Source: Uloborus plumipes
Lineage: Eukaryota > Arthropoda > Arachnida > Araneae > Uloboridae
Assembly (NCBI GenBank): GCA_038373865.1
Contig: JAXGGA010000024.1
Location: 407,060 to 471,059 of the forward strand
DNA: 64,000 bases
Direction of reading: 5' to 3'
This document shows, one piece after another, positions 23,030 to 33,656 of the stretch. The first letter of the stretch is position 1. Each line of letters opens with the position of its first letter. Made by a program: the position numbers and the translations under genes. The notes under the pieces are model-generated. The model was not told where the DNA came from, did not search any database, and was given only the letters and a program-made list of their open reading frames with translations.

Positions 23030-23735
23030 ATGAACTCCCGTGATGACGTCATCAAGATGGCCGCTTTTACAGGTAATACGTTCGTTTTATTGCTTAAAAC
23101 TCCATTATAGATTAAAATATTGCAAAACTCAAATGTATCATCTGAAAGCTCTTTAAAAGAGCTATTTAGAAATATTTAATTTTTCTTTCTGAGGTCAAGG
23201 GCCCACCTGTAATGACGTCATCAAAATGGCCACTTTTACAGGTAAATACGCTTGTTTAACTCCCCCTAAAACTCCATCATAGATTTAAATATTTCAAAAC
23301 TCAACTATATCATCTGAAAGCGCTTTAAAAGATCTATTTATAAAGATTTAATTTTTCTTTCTGAGGTCAAGGGCTCACCTGTGATGACGTCATCAAAATG
23401 GCCGCTTTTACAAGTAAATACGTTCGTTTAACTGCTTAAAACTCCATCATAGATTAAAATATTGCAAAACTCAAATGTATCATCTGAAAGCTCTTTAAAA
23501 GAGCTATTTAGAAATATTTAATTTTTCTTTCGGAGGTCAAGGTCCCACCTGTACTGACGTCATCAAAATGGCCGCTTTAACAGGTAAATACGTTTGTTTA
23601 ACTCCCCCTAAAACTCCATCATAGATTCAAATATTGCAAAACTCAAATATATCATCTAAAAGCTCTTTAAAAGAGCTATCTAGAAAGATTTAATTTTTCT
23701 TTCTAAGGTCAAGGGCCCACCTGTGATGATGTCAT
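23030..23735 (+). repeat. satellite array, forward block, four units of about 171 bp
   Basis: Units begin GATGACGTCATCAA(A/G)ATGGCC at about 23,041, 23,213, 23,384 and 23,556. Each has an AAAACTCCATCATAGATT block, an AGCTCTTTAAAAGAGCT self-complementary stretch and a TTTCTTTCTGAGGTCAAGG block. The fourth unit ends at the orientation switch. Every unit carries the palindrome TGACGTCA or a one-base variant. Confidence 0.95.
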
Positions 23736-26000
23736 TTGAGGCCATTTTGATGACGTCTTTACAGGTGGGACCTTGACCTCAGAAAGAAAAATTAAATCTT
23801 TCTAAATAGCTCTTTTAAAGAGCTTTCAGATGATATATTTGAGTTTTGCAATAATTGAATCTATGATGGAGTTTTAGGGGGAGTTAAACAAACGTATTTA
23901 CCTGTAAAAGCGGCCATTTTGATGACGTCATCACAGGTGGGCCCTTGACCTTAGAAAGAAAAATTAAATTTTTCTAGATAGCTCTTTTAAAGAGCTTTCT
24001 GATGATATGTTTGAGTTTTGCAATATTTGAATCTATGATGGAGTTTTAGGGGGAGTTAAACAAACGTATTTACCTGTAAAAGCGGCCATTTTGATGAGGT
24101 CATCACAGGGGGGCCCTTGACCTTAGAAAGAAAAAAAAAATCTTTCTAAATAGCTCTTTTAAAGATCTTTCAGATGATATGTTTGAGTTTTGTAATATTT
24201 GAATCTATGACGGAGTTTTAGGGGGAGTTAAACAAACGTATTTACCTGTAAAAGCGGCCACTTTGATGACGTCATCACAGATGTTCCCTTGACCTTAGAA
24301 AGAAAAATTAAATCTTTCTAAATAGCTCTTTTAAAGAGCTTTCAGATGATATATTTGAGTTTTGTAATATTTGAATCTATGATGGAGTTTTAGGGGGAGT
24401 TAAACAAACGTATTTACCTGTAAAAGCGGCCATTTTGATGACGTCATTACAGGTGGGCCCTTGACCTTAGAAAGAAAAATTAAATTTTTCTAGATAGCTC
24501 TTTTAAAGAGCTTTCTGATGATATGTTTGAGTTTTGCAATATTTGAATCTATGATGGAGTTTTAGGGGGAGTTAAACAAACGTATTTACCTGTAAAAGCG
24601 GCCATTTTGATGACGTCATCACAGGGGGGCCCTTGACCTTAGAAAGAAAAATTAAATTTTTCTAGATAGCTCTTTTAAAGAGCTTTCTGATGATATGTTT
24701 GAGTTTTGCAATATTTGAATCTATGATGGAGTTTTAGGGGGAGTTAAACAAACGTATTTACCTGTAAAAGCGGCCATTTTGATGACGTCATCACAGGGGG
24801 GCCCTTGACCTTAGAAAAAAAAAAATCTTTCTAAATAGCTCTTTTAAAGATCTTTCAGATGATATGTTTGAGTTTTGTAATATTTGAATCTATGATGGAG
24901 TTTTAGGGGGAGTTAAACAAACGTATTTACCTGTAAAAGCGGCCACTTTGATGACGTCATTACAGGTGGGCCCTTGACCTTAGAAAGAAAAATTAAATTT
25001 TTCTAGATAGCTCTTTTAAAGAGCTTTCAGATGATATGTTTGAGTTTTGCAATATTTGAATCTATGATGGAGTTTTAGGGGGAGTTAAACAAACGTATTT
25101 ACCTGTAAAAGCGGCCATTTTGATGACGTCATCACAGGTGGGCCCTTGACCTTAGAAAGAAAAAATAAATCTTTCTAAATAGCTCTTTTAAAGAGTTTTC
25201 AGATGATGTATTTGAGTTTTGAAATATTTGAATCTATGATGGAGTTTTAAGCAGTTAAACGAACGTATTTACCTGCAAAAGCGACCATTTTGATGACGTC
25301 ATCACAGGTGAACCCTTGACCTCAGAAAGAAAAATTATATCTTTATAAATAGATCTTTTAAAGCGCTTTCAGATGATATAGTTGAGTTTTGAAATATTTA
25401 AATATATGATGGAGTTTTAGGGGAAGTTAAACAAACGTATTTACCTGTAAAAGCGGCCATTTTTATGACGTCATTACAGGTGGGCCCTTGACCTCAGAAA
25501 GAAAAATTAATTTTTTCTAAATAGCTCTTTTAAAGGGCTTTCAGATGATATGTTTGAGTTTTGCAATATTTGAATCTATGATGGAGTTTTAAGGGGAGTT
25601 AAACAAACGTAGTTACCTGTAAAAGCGGCCATTTTGATGACGTCATCACAGGTGGGCCTTTGACCTTTGAAAGAAAAATTAATTTTTTTTAAATAGCTCT
25701 TTTAAAGAGCTTTCAGATGATATATTTGAGTTTTGCAATATTTGAATCTATGATGGAGTTTTAGGGGGAGTTAAACAAACGTATTTACCTGTAAAAGCGG
25801 CCATCTTGACGACGTCATTACAGGTGAGAACTTGACCTCAGAAAGAAAAATTAAATCTTTCGTAATAGCTCTTTTAAAGAGCTTTCAGATGATATATTTG
25901 AGTTTTGTAATATTTCAATCTATGATGGAGTTTTAAGCAGTTAAACGAACGTATTTACCTGTAAAAGCGGCCATTTTGATGACGTCATCACGGAATGACC
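23736..26000 (-). repeat. satellite array, inverted block, about thirteen units
   Basis: The same unit in reverse orientation: AAAGCGGCCATTTTGATGAC, GTCAT, CCTTGACCTTAGAAAG, AGCTCTTTTAAAGAGCT, TCTATGATGGAGTTTTAGGG, GTATTTACCTGTAAAAGCGG. Units near 24,115 and 24,789 share rare variants (AGATCTTTCAG, TTTTGTAAT, a following GCGGCCACTTTG), implying duplication of about four units at once. The outermost units, about 25,170-25,600 and 25,890-26,000, are the most diverged, with AAGCAGTTAAACGAACG variants also found in the forward block. Confidence 0.95.
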
Positions 26001-26121
26001 TTGACCTCCGATCAAGTGTCTCCCGGCGTTTTTTTGACCTCCTATGTGAATTTAAGCCCCACATAAAATTTCAGACTGGTATCCGGAAGTGAAATATGTT
26101 TGCACTAACTCCACGGACTAT

Positions 26122-26350
26122 TATGCATTGCGGTTGAGATAGGGAGATACGTAGGGCCTCTACCTCTCCATCATATGCAGAGACATAGCTGCCTACGGGG
26201 GCATAAGCAGAAAATAAACCGCAGTAGACTCTTGCACCAGCGTTGACTCGTTGTTCCACACAGAAACCATCGGTGTAGACTCTCAACCATTATGGTTCAG
26301 CATAACGCTCGTTGATAGTTGCGTAGGAGAAGCTCCTAAGGACATCGCAG
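26122..26350 (-). pseudogene. RNase H domain of non-LTR retrotransposon, N-terminal part
   Basis: Minus-strand translation gives FSYATINERYAEP, one stop, then WLRVYTDGFCVEQRVNAGAR and later AYDGEVEALRISLSQ. YTDG contains the first catalytic Asp of RNase H1 and DGEVEAL the catalytic Glu. The INERY-x-x-WLRVYTDG lead-in is typical of jockey/R1/I-type elements that I associate with arthropods. The domain stops at 26,122, where the foldback element begins; the second half is 3.2 kb away at 22,900. It would degrade the RNA strand of the cDNA hybrid if intact. It is not functional. Confidence 0.85.
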
Positions 26351-27743
26351 CTAGTATCAGACTTCCGCAGAAGTACTGAAAATTTGTTTAAATAAAAAAA
26401 TCAAACAGGAATGAGGTGTTTTCTCCGTGAAATTTTGAAAAAAAAGTGTTCGCTTGAATCGGACTTATTCCCTCAAATGTTATGAGACAGTATCGGGAAA
26501 AAAATCGAAAATTCGAAATCGAATGAAATATTATTCAAATTAAAAAGTCGAGTTTGGGAGAGTGCTGTCCTCACTGAGATGTTTCGATCAAAAATAAAAA
26601 TTGAATCATACTATGCACTCAAAAGGTTATTGCGGGAGGGGGGAGGGGGCAGAACTGACCAATTTTATACTTTTTCAGAAAAGTAAACTAAAACTTTATA
26701 GATTTACAGTTTTGTTAGTCTTTTCCTACCCGCTGAACATAAAGCAGAACTAGTAAACGTTATTCCATTGTTTTTAAACAGTACGAAAGTACCATGCAAT
26801 ATGTTTTACATTTACGTTACAGAGACGTTTCGCTACAGTGGCCAATTTTGTTTGAGCAGCAGGGGTATTTACAATGAACCTCGACTCTGTTAGTATTTTT
26901 TAAGAATGAAAATAACTGATTCCCTCTACCTTTGATGTAATTTCCGACATGGAGATAATTTTGCCGCTATTGACATTTACTATTCGTTTTCGCTTAAAAA
27001 TTTTTATTTTTTCTCGATTTCAAATAAAAAATAAAATGTTTTTGCTAACAGTGGGTAGATAGTAAAACTTCTTGTATCGATTTATTTTTTGTTTGAAATA
27101 AGAAGTGATATCATAATCCATGACAATTTAATTTCTACATTAAAGACTGTTTCATTTTTTGTACATGAGCTCATATTAGCTGCTCTTCATACTTATTTAT
27201 ATTAATTATCCTGAATTATTAAGAAAGACATACAGTATATTTTAACTTATTTAACACATTAGGGGCTGTTATTCACTGCTTTATACATATAACTTAGTTC
27301 AGTAAAAAAACTTAAAATAGCTAAAATTCTAAAATGTATTGTTATCATGCGTAAAAAGATAAAACTTTGACTTCGTTAAAAAGTTTTCGCTCTTCTGGAT
27401 AAAGCTCTCTGCTTGCCACATCATAGTGTTGATAATCATTCTTTATTTTAGCTCATACAAGTAAAGGGTTAAAGTAAAACATATTTTACTTTCTTTGCAA
27501 ATGACCAAACATGGAAATGATGCGAAGCCTAGCAAGCGGTAAACGGGGAAATCGGGAGGTAGCTTCAATTTCTTACCAAGTCTTCAAATTTGGCGACTTT
27601 TCAGTCGACTTTAGGACCCCTTATCTCGAAAACGGGGGGACGAGGGCACTTGATCTTTGGGTCAAAAAATGTCGCAGTGTGCTCTTTTGAATGGTACCAT
27701 TTTGAATTTTTTTCATTATTACTTAAGTCGAGTACTTTCCTGG

Positions 27744-28098
27744 TGAGCGTTTAATATCCGGTGTAAGAAAACAATTTGCCAGTTGTGTGACAAGTTCCAG
27801 ACGTTAGTCACAAGGCAAGGAGTTTTTCTCTTTTATAAGAACATCAAGCCTTATGCGGGAAGAAAATGATTGTTCATTAGTTTCAAAATGTATGTTTTGG
27901 TGGGCCCCGGAGCTCAATATTGATGAGCTCCGGAGCTTACCATCGAATTTGTATTATTTTGTAGGAAAAAACACATGTGCAGGGAACTGAGCTCTTGTAA
28001 GCTCCCTTGAAAGTTAAACCCTGAATCTAAATCTTTGTTAAACACCGGAGAATTTAACAAACTCTCTCAAAACTATAAATAAATAACCAAAATACATA
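27744..28098. other. short AT-rich spacer between two elements
   Basis: Lies between the TNA element and the palindromic Tc1-like element. It contains an imperfect hairpin GGAGCTCAATATTGATGAGCTCC (27,909-27,931, with GGAGCTTAC following). No gene. Confidence 0.5.
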
Positions 28099-29625
28099 CA
28101 CTGCGATGCAAAAGTTTAGACAAAATGCAAATATGTGAATAAAAAGAAAACTATTCAACTAAATACTTTCAAATTTCTACTGCGGGTACACAATATGGTC
28201 CCAAATACGTGTCTGGAGTTCTTAAAACTATAACTGGAATCAAATTTTGGATATTACAAAAGACATTTTTTACATTGTTGCAAAAGTTTAGACAATAGTC
28301 AGATTTTATGCAAATATCCCTTGAAATGTGATTGGTGGAGGAAATCTGGGACTGTATTATTCATTTATAAAGTGCAGAGATTGCCGAATAAATAATCAAA
28401 ATCTCAAAAGCTCTTTAGTTCTCGTGTGAAGAAGATGAGAATGTTTAGAAGCCGAAATTTGAAAATGAACCTATTTTATTAATTTTTTGTCTTTTAAATC
28501 GACTCTAGTATGGTAGTACATTGTTTTTTACTTTGTGGAGAGCAAATTCAGACATGCGTATCGATCAAAAAGTCCAAGAAAAATTATATTTCTTAAGGAT
28601 GAAGGAATTGAAAAAACGGCTCAGACTGACGATTCGCCCCTTAATCCTACAAAACTTCAACTTGGGTCAAAAACAGCACGTGACAGCATAAGTAGATGAA
28701 CAACTGAATCGGAATGCATAAAAAAAACAAAGAATCGTGCTTGAGCCTTTTCGGACAGAGTGTCCCAAATAAGCCAGATTTTATTGGTAAAAGCAGCACA
28801 GCATATGATCATTGGATACGTCTCAAGTCCCGCGAAAAGAATTATAATCCATCTAGGCCATCCCAATTTTAATAATTTTTATCAAAGAAAGTACCATTCC
28901 TTTTTTATTCACGATGATACATATGCTGCTTTTCACATTAAAATCTGGCTTATTTGGGACACTCTGTCCGAAAAGGCTCAAGCACAATTCTTTGTTTTTT
29001 TTTATGCCTTCCGATTCAGTTGTTCATCTACTTATGCTGTCACGTGCTGTTTTTGACCCACGTTGAAGTTTTGTAGGATTAAGGGGCGAATCGTCAGTCT
29101 GAGCCGTTTTTTCAATTCTTTCATCCTTAAGAAATATAATTTTTCTTGGACTTTTTGATCGATACGCATGTCTGAATTTGCTCTCCACAAAGTAAAAAAC
29201 AATGTACTACCATACTAGAGTCGATTTAAAAGACAAAAAATTAATAAAATAGGTTCATTTTCAAATTTCGGCTTCTAAACTTTCTCATCTTCTTCACACG
29301 AGAACTAAAGAGCTTTTGAGATTTTGATTATTTATTCAGCAATCTCTGCACTTTATAAATGAATAATACAGTCCCGAATTTCCTCCACCAATCACATTTC
29401 AAGGGATATTTGCATAAAATCTGACTATTGTCTAAACTTTTGCAACAATGTAAAAAAATGTCTTTTGTAATATCCAAAATTTGATTCCAGTTACAGTTAT
29501 AAGAACTCTAGACACGTATTTGGGACAATATTGTGTACCTGCAGTTGACATTTGAAAGCATTTCGTTGAATAGTTTTCTTTTTATTCACATATTTGCATT
29601 TTGTCTAAACTTTTGCATCGCAGTG
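28099..29625. mobile_element. palindromic Tc1-like element (arms about 750 bp)
   Basis: The left end CACTGCGATGCAAAAGTTTA (28,099) and right end TAAACTTTTGCATCGCAGTG (to 29,625) are perfect inverses, flanked by TA at 28,097-28,098 and 29,626-29,627. The inverted match continues almost to the centre near 28,870, so the element is two copies of the same half, head to head. The left arm includes ATGCGTATCGATCAAAAAGT (28,554 on) and, across a frameshift, KDEGIEKTAQT and LNPTKLQLG, weakly like the N-terminus of a Tc1-type transposase. No DDE domain is present, so it is a non-autonomous foldback-type derivative. Its right half also belongs to the large inverted repeat: a matching start lies at 63,873 to the window end. 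Confidence 0.85.
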
Positions 29626-29639
29626 TATTAGAGTAACAT

Positions 29640-31227
29640 GTTTGAAATTTGCCATGAAAAACTTGACTTTTTTTTTTTTTTTTTCCACTTGCAGATTTCA
29701 TTTCATTCATAATTATTTTAAAAAGAAGTGTTGCATTTACCTTAAATGCTCGAGATTTATTTCACAGTAATATAATGAATTACCATTTGCTTAAGCTTTC
29801 AAACGTGTATAGTTAATACTTTTTTTTAATAATTCAATGACTGAAGATTTTTTAGTGGATTTAGAAGATTAAGGCGATTCAAATCACCCCAAAACTTATT
29901 TTTTCAAGATTAAGGTCTTTACGTATCTCAATCCCTAATTTGCTAAATGTTTGTAAAAATGATAAATGTACAAAAAATATGATATTGGTGTTACATACGC
30001 ATCAAAGAAACATACAATTAGTCATTTACTAAACAAGTTTACGGAAAAAGGAATTGCTAGGAATGTCCGATGAGAACCATTTTAGTGTTATACGATCCTC
30101 TACAGCTTCCCAGGAGAAAAATAAGTCATTGAAATGCTCCTTCTTTCTCTTAGAAAATCTTTTCAGCAAGCGGTTCGTAAGGCAATTTGGCATCTATCGC
30201 ATTTTAAAGCGCGCCCAAATTAAAAGGGTTTTTTCCTACATTTGTGCACATTCTTGATGAATATTATCAAGACCGGGGAATTTAATTTTGGGTGTGGTTT
30301 AATGCTACGTTTGTTTTCGTTGCCTAAATTACAAATCCACTTCTGAGAGGGGCGGAAAGTTTCAAAATCACAGAGCGGCTTTCATCCAAATACGCCTCTC
30401 TATGAGGCGCTGTGCAATCTTAGAATTTTTCCTTTTTCAGCGAAAACAAAAATGACCGCTTCAGACGCCAAAAATCGCTTTTCGAAGCCTCACTCTACAC
30501 TTTTCTTTGTTTTCATCAAAGAAAATGCCTCTCTTGCTTTTAACAATTCAATGTCAAGGACCGCCATCATCAGCTTCAAAAGCGGTGAAATGCCGAAAGA
30601 CGGGTTCAGACCGGACTTTTTCTTATTTTACGGATTCTCTATAATGAAATTGAATGAGTGCGGTATATAATTTTATTTTCCACCGTCCTTTGCTTTTTAT
30701 TTCTTTTCTGCTTCGGAGTGAACGGAGAAGCAAACGCTATTTGTGTAAACGAAGTTTATTTTTAACATAAAATAAATTATTCAATTTCATTCTCGAAAAT
30801 TGACTACGCATTCATTTCCCACGGAAAAGTTCATCAGTTTCTGCAACAAAATAAAACGCGTTGAAAGAGAAATGTTTGCAATACAAACTGTATGTTTTTG
30901 ACTTAAGTTTTAATGAGTTTATAAAATGAATATATATACACCATTAAATAGAGATTTTTCATATAATCTATATTTCTCTCATTTTTTATTACCAAAATCC
31001 ACTATCAAAACAACGTAGAATGATGCTAATTTCCAATACATAGTTTACCTGAATATGTCAAAAGGATAGCAAATGCAAGTTATAAGTTGAAAGCTTCGGA
31101 AAGTCCCCACCCCTCCCACAACCCATTCCCCTCTTTTTTAAGTGGAGTAATTCGCGAGTGCTAGGCTTGGCTTTCAAAGACGAACAGTATATGCGAAGCA
31201 GATGGGTTGTTCATAATCAAAATAAAC
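29640..31227. other. left-arm unique-looking sequence
   Basis: No domain recognised. The frames at 30,054-30,257 and 30,452-30,670 have mirror copies at 63,245-63,448 and 62,833-63,051 with almost no amino-acid change. Both arms are near-identical DNA over this stretch, so this is not evidence of selection. T-rich run near 29,668-29,685. Confidence 0.5.
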
Positions 31228-31585
31228 TCTATAACAAAGAAAAATTGACGCACCAAGAAGAAATTATCCGAATGAAACGAAGTTTTACACGCGTAAGAAC
31301 GTCGTTTATGTAAGAATGATTTAAAAAGGAAAACAAAAGGATAATTTATTATAGGAAAAATCCCAAATAAATGGAGGTTTTAATACCTTGTTGAGCAACC
31401 TCTAACGTAGATGTACGAGAGGATAGAGACAAGCTATGAGGCATGAAAGTTTCGTACAGAGTCCTACGTCATCTAGTTACACTTACTGTAAACGCGCCAG
31501 TAGTTCGAGCGAACTCGTATGTCGTCCAACTTCTTCCCAGATCGAGTGATCCTACATACGCTACATCTGTGACAAATCGGGATTG

Positions 31586-31788
31586 CAAATTTGTGGGTCA
31601 ATATTAGCGGTGACCTTGTATCATATACGATGATATCCCACATCTTCCCAGCTGTAAGTGCTGTGTCGCTGAAAAGCAAAGCATCTATTGAGGAGTTTAA
31701 TACGGGCCTTCCACACACGTGCAAGAGTCATCATAACCCAAACTAAATCTAAAATCGTCACTGAAGAAGATCCGGCTCCATTCAGCTG
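31586..31788 (-). pseudogene. Tc1-like transposase, first-Asp block, inverted relative to the rest
   Basis: The minus strand encodes EWSRIFFSDDFRFSLGYDDA; the family pattern is W..V.FSDESRFSLG.DDGR. It continues to a CFAFQRH motif and, in the next frame, KMWDIIVYDTRSPLILTH, which corresponds to the usual MVWGAIAYDTRSPLILIH. This covers the first catalytic Asp and the strand after it. At least one frameshift is present. The minus-strand frame at 31,473-31,724 contains the tail of this block. Confidence 0.75.
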
Positions 31789-31917
31789 TAATTCACTCCC
31801 ATGTAACTTGACACAACTCTATAGGGAGCCGGTAGTGCAAAAGCACTACTTGGGCTTTATTTTTTTTTTTTTCAACTGAACTAAACTACAACTGTTAGAT
31901 GTTATTTGGAGCCATCC

Positions 31918-32165
31918 GCATACACGGTATTCCTAATATTAAGTCACAACCCCACGACAGCCCAGTGGTACGTTCATGATATGCTTCAGTTATGTGTGTT
32001 CGTCGAATGCTAGGGCTTCCAGGAGCCGTTTTTTAACAGAACAACGCTCCGTCTCACTCAGCTAGGTTGTCACAGGATATCTTTCACCATGTTATCACCA
32101 TCTCTGGTCTGTTGTATCCCTTCATTTGTCCCTGACTGAGCAAATCTGATATCACTTAGAGGACG
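31918..32165 (+). pseudogene. Tc1-like transposase, second-Asp block
   Basis: The plus strand encodes LILSHNPTTAQWYVHDMLQL (family: LILIHGTMTAQRYVHDILQ) and, after a frame change, NNAPSHSARLSQDIFHHVIT, corresponding to the QQDNARPHTARLSQD second-Asp motif with the Asp replaced by Asn. A decayed SP-LSPIE-like region follows (FICPWLSKSDIT). LIL-x-H occurs at the end of the inverted block and at the start of this one, so the two pieces abut in the ancestral gene. Confidence 0.7.
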
Positions 32166-32493
32166 GGGGGGGGGGGGTAAGTTGAACAGCCTACTAGTTC
32201 GATCGAATTAGTAGCACGTTTACTGCTATTGTGTGGTAAGATGATGTAGAACATCGTACGAGACTTTCAGGCCCCTGTACACACATAGCTCGCCTGTATC
32301 ACCTCGTGTATTCACGCTAGAGGTAATTCAACAAGCTACTAAAACCTTACTTTGTTTGAGATTTTTCCTGTAATAAATAATCTTTTCTTTTTTCATTTTA
32401 ATCACTTTCTTATATAGATGTTGTCTTAACAAGTGTAAAATTTCGTTTCATTCTAAAAACTAGTTCATGGTGCATCGCTTTTTTGTTAGAGTG

Positions 32494-33400
32494 TACTTTC
32501 AAAAAGAAAAAATGCTTTCAACTATTAGGATTCCGTTCTTTGATTTTGGGATAAGCTCAATATGCTTCGTGTTTTTTAACAACTGTAGTTCACATTTCGT
32601 CGTCGTCTTTAAATGTTTTAAATTTAATAAACATTTTACACATTCTAAATTTTAGACTAACAAATATCATAAACAGTTATTTTTCAAAATAACTAAAATA
32701 ATTACTTCGAACAAACTTAATTTCATTAAAGAGACGTTGTAGTTCCTTCTATTACTTTTAAACCCTTTTATTGAATTTATTTCAGAAAAATCTCTTTCAC
32801 TACAATTTGCTGTAAAAGTTCGCAACAAACCTTTCTGCAAATTTTTTTCTTTATTTGATATAAATTACGTACTCGTATTTTAAGAAACTACCTCTCTCTC
32901 TCTCTCTTTCTCCCAGTCAATGCAACTTTTTGTGAGCATTTTTTATGAACTCTACTTTGAAAGATTTTCTAAAGCGATATCTTAAAAAAATGTTATTTCT
33001 TTTGTCGAATAACGCATATATAATACTTGCTGAAGTTTATGAAGGTTATTTTACACCAGTTTGTGACAACGTTAGTGGTCCACCCTCCCTCCCTTCCCCG
33101 GAGAACTATGAGCGGGTATCGTGGGGGGAATCCGTGGAAGGCTACAGAGATCAACTTACTTTATACGTAAACATTTTACTTTATACGTAAGTTAAATTTT
33201 TGTTACTTTCTTGGATATATGCTAGGGGTTAATGTTTCTTCCTCATTGTTAACTGTCGCATGCATAGCGGAGAGGCTTGAAAATGTTTAGACAATTAATT
33301 TTGATAAAACTAATGCTTGAAAAAATATCAAGCAACACTTTAACGCAGTTTTTTAAACAACATTTAAACTATGTTTATGTGTTTCTTTTCCACTTACAGT
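32494..33400. other. left-arm AT-rich stretch
   Basis: Short (TC)n tract at about 32,892-32,907. Frames at 32,467-32,655 and 32,945-33,190 have no recognised motif. The empty target site matching the right-arm insertion at 57,700-60,258 lies here, in ACTGTCGCATGCAT (33,251-33,264). Confidence 0.6.
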
Positions 33401-33430
33401 TGAACTTTAATTACCCGAACTTTTTTAGCA
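33401..33430 (+). mobile_element. pogo-like MITE end (single terminus)
   Basis: TA followed by CAGTTGAACTTTAATTACCC (33,400 on) resembles pogo/Tigger-type ends that begin CAGT(C/T)GAACC. It is found in both arms (the other at about 57,530-57,560). No matching right end found; weak. Confidence 0.3.
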
Positions 33431-33656
33431 GGAACATCGGTTAATCAATGTCGGTTTACTTGAGAGAATTTCTATTTAATTTATTACTATTATGATTTAC
33501 TTCGTAAATTTACAATTTTCGTTTATGGTCACCAGAAACAGGTCCTAGTTTCCTAATAGGCAAACTAGGCAAATGCCTAGGGCTGCAAATTTTGCTTTAA
33601 CCATCTTTTTTATTGTTTTTATTATTATTGTTATTCTTGGAAGAAAAATATTAGTA

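Larger units (their letters stand above)
22901..26121. mobile_element. foldback element built of opposed satellite arrays (3.22 kb)
   Basis: Outer inverted repeats: ATAGTCTGTGGAGTTAGCGA (22,901) and the inverse ATAGTCCGTGGAGTTAGTGC (from 26,121). Both continue into ATATTTCACTTCCGGATACC and later GCCGGGAGACACTTGATC (near 23,006), mirrored by GATCAAGTGTCTCCCGGC (26,012). The interior is nothing but tandem units: four in one orientation, then about thirteen in the other, with the switch near 23,735. No coding region. It interrupts the RNase H domain of a retrotransposon. Target duplication is short or ambiguous (TTAT-like on both sides). The layout resembles Foldback-type elements, whose long termini consist of tandem subrepeats, but I know of no family match. 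Confidence 0.88.
22212..26377 (-). mobile_element. 5'-truncated non-LTR retrotransposon (RNase H-bearing), itself interrupted
   Basis: The minus-strand remnant runs from about 26,377 (5') to about 22,212 (3', T-rich on the plus strand). A TACTGA repeat at the edges (22,204-22,209 and 26,375-26,380) is the likely target duplication, and copy 2 of the host element lacks this block. Only about 0.95 kb of retrotransposon is present: the RNase H domain, a C-terminal zinc-knuckle region and the 3' UTR. The endonuclease and reverse transcriptase are missing, as expected from 5' truncation. A 3.22-kb foldback element at 22,901-26,121 splits the RNase H domain. Confidence 0.85.
21603..27743. mobile_element. 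TIR element with 3-bp TNA target duplication, copy 1, carrying nested insertions
   Basis: The left terminus TTAGGAAAGTACCCGATCAT (21,603; first two bases diverged from CC) and right terminus GAGTACTTTCCTGG (to 27,743) are inverted, flanked by TGA at 21,600-21,602 and 27,744-27,746. The inverted similarity extends about 170 bp into each side. Sequence 21,603-22,210 and 26,378-27,743 aligns with copy 2 at 47,623-50,495 except for copy-specific inserts. After removing the nested LINE and foldback the element is about 2.0 kb, with no recognisable transposase. The frames at 21,777-21,980 and 22,058-22,264 are not conserved as coding. TNA duplications recall PIF/Harbinger (TWA), but superfamily membership is not shown. 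Confidence 0.8.
31228..32493 (+). mobile_element. Tc1-like element with long inverted termini and an internal inversion (left arm copy)
   Basis: Inverted termini of about 270 bp. On the left, GACGCACCAAG, GAATGAAACGAAGTTTTACA and GCTATGAGGCATGAAAGT; on the right, the inverses of GATGCACCATG, GAATGAAACGAAATTTTACA and GCTATGTGTGTACAGGGGCC. Long-TIR layouts are known in Tc1/Bari-type elements. Transposase pieces lie between the termini, but the first-Asp block is on the minus strand and the second-Asp block on the plus strand. The copy in the other arm (about 61,027-62,290) has the same arrangement, so the inversion predates the duplication. Confidence 0.75.

Noticed and set aside
23030..26000. 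CRISPR-like array
   Set aside because: The units are tandem with no unique spacers, the orientation reverses mid-array, and the context is eukaryotic transposons.
30054..30670. Open frames at 30,054-30,257 and 30,452-30,670, conserved in the other arm
   Set aside because: The conservation is explained by duplicated DNA. No domain, no start context and no third copy to compare.
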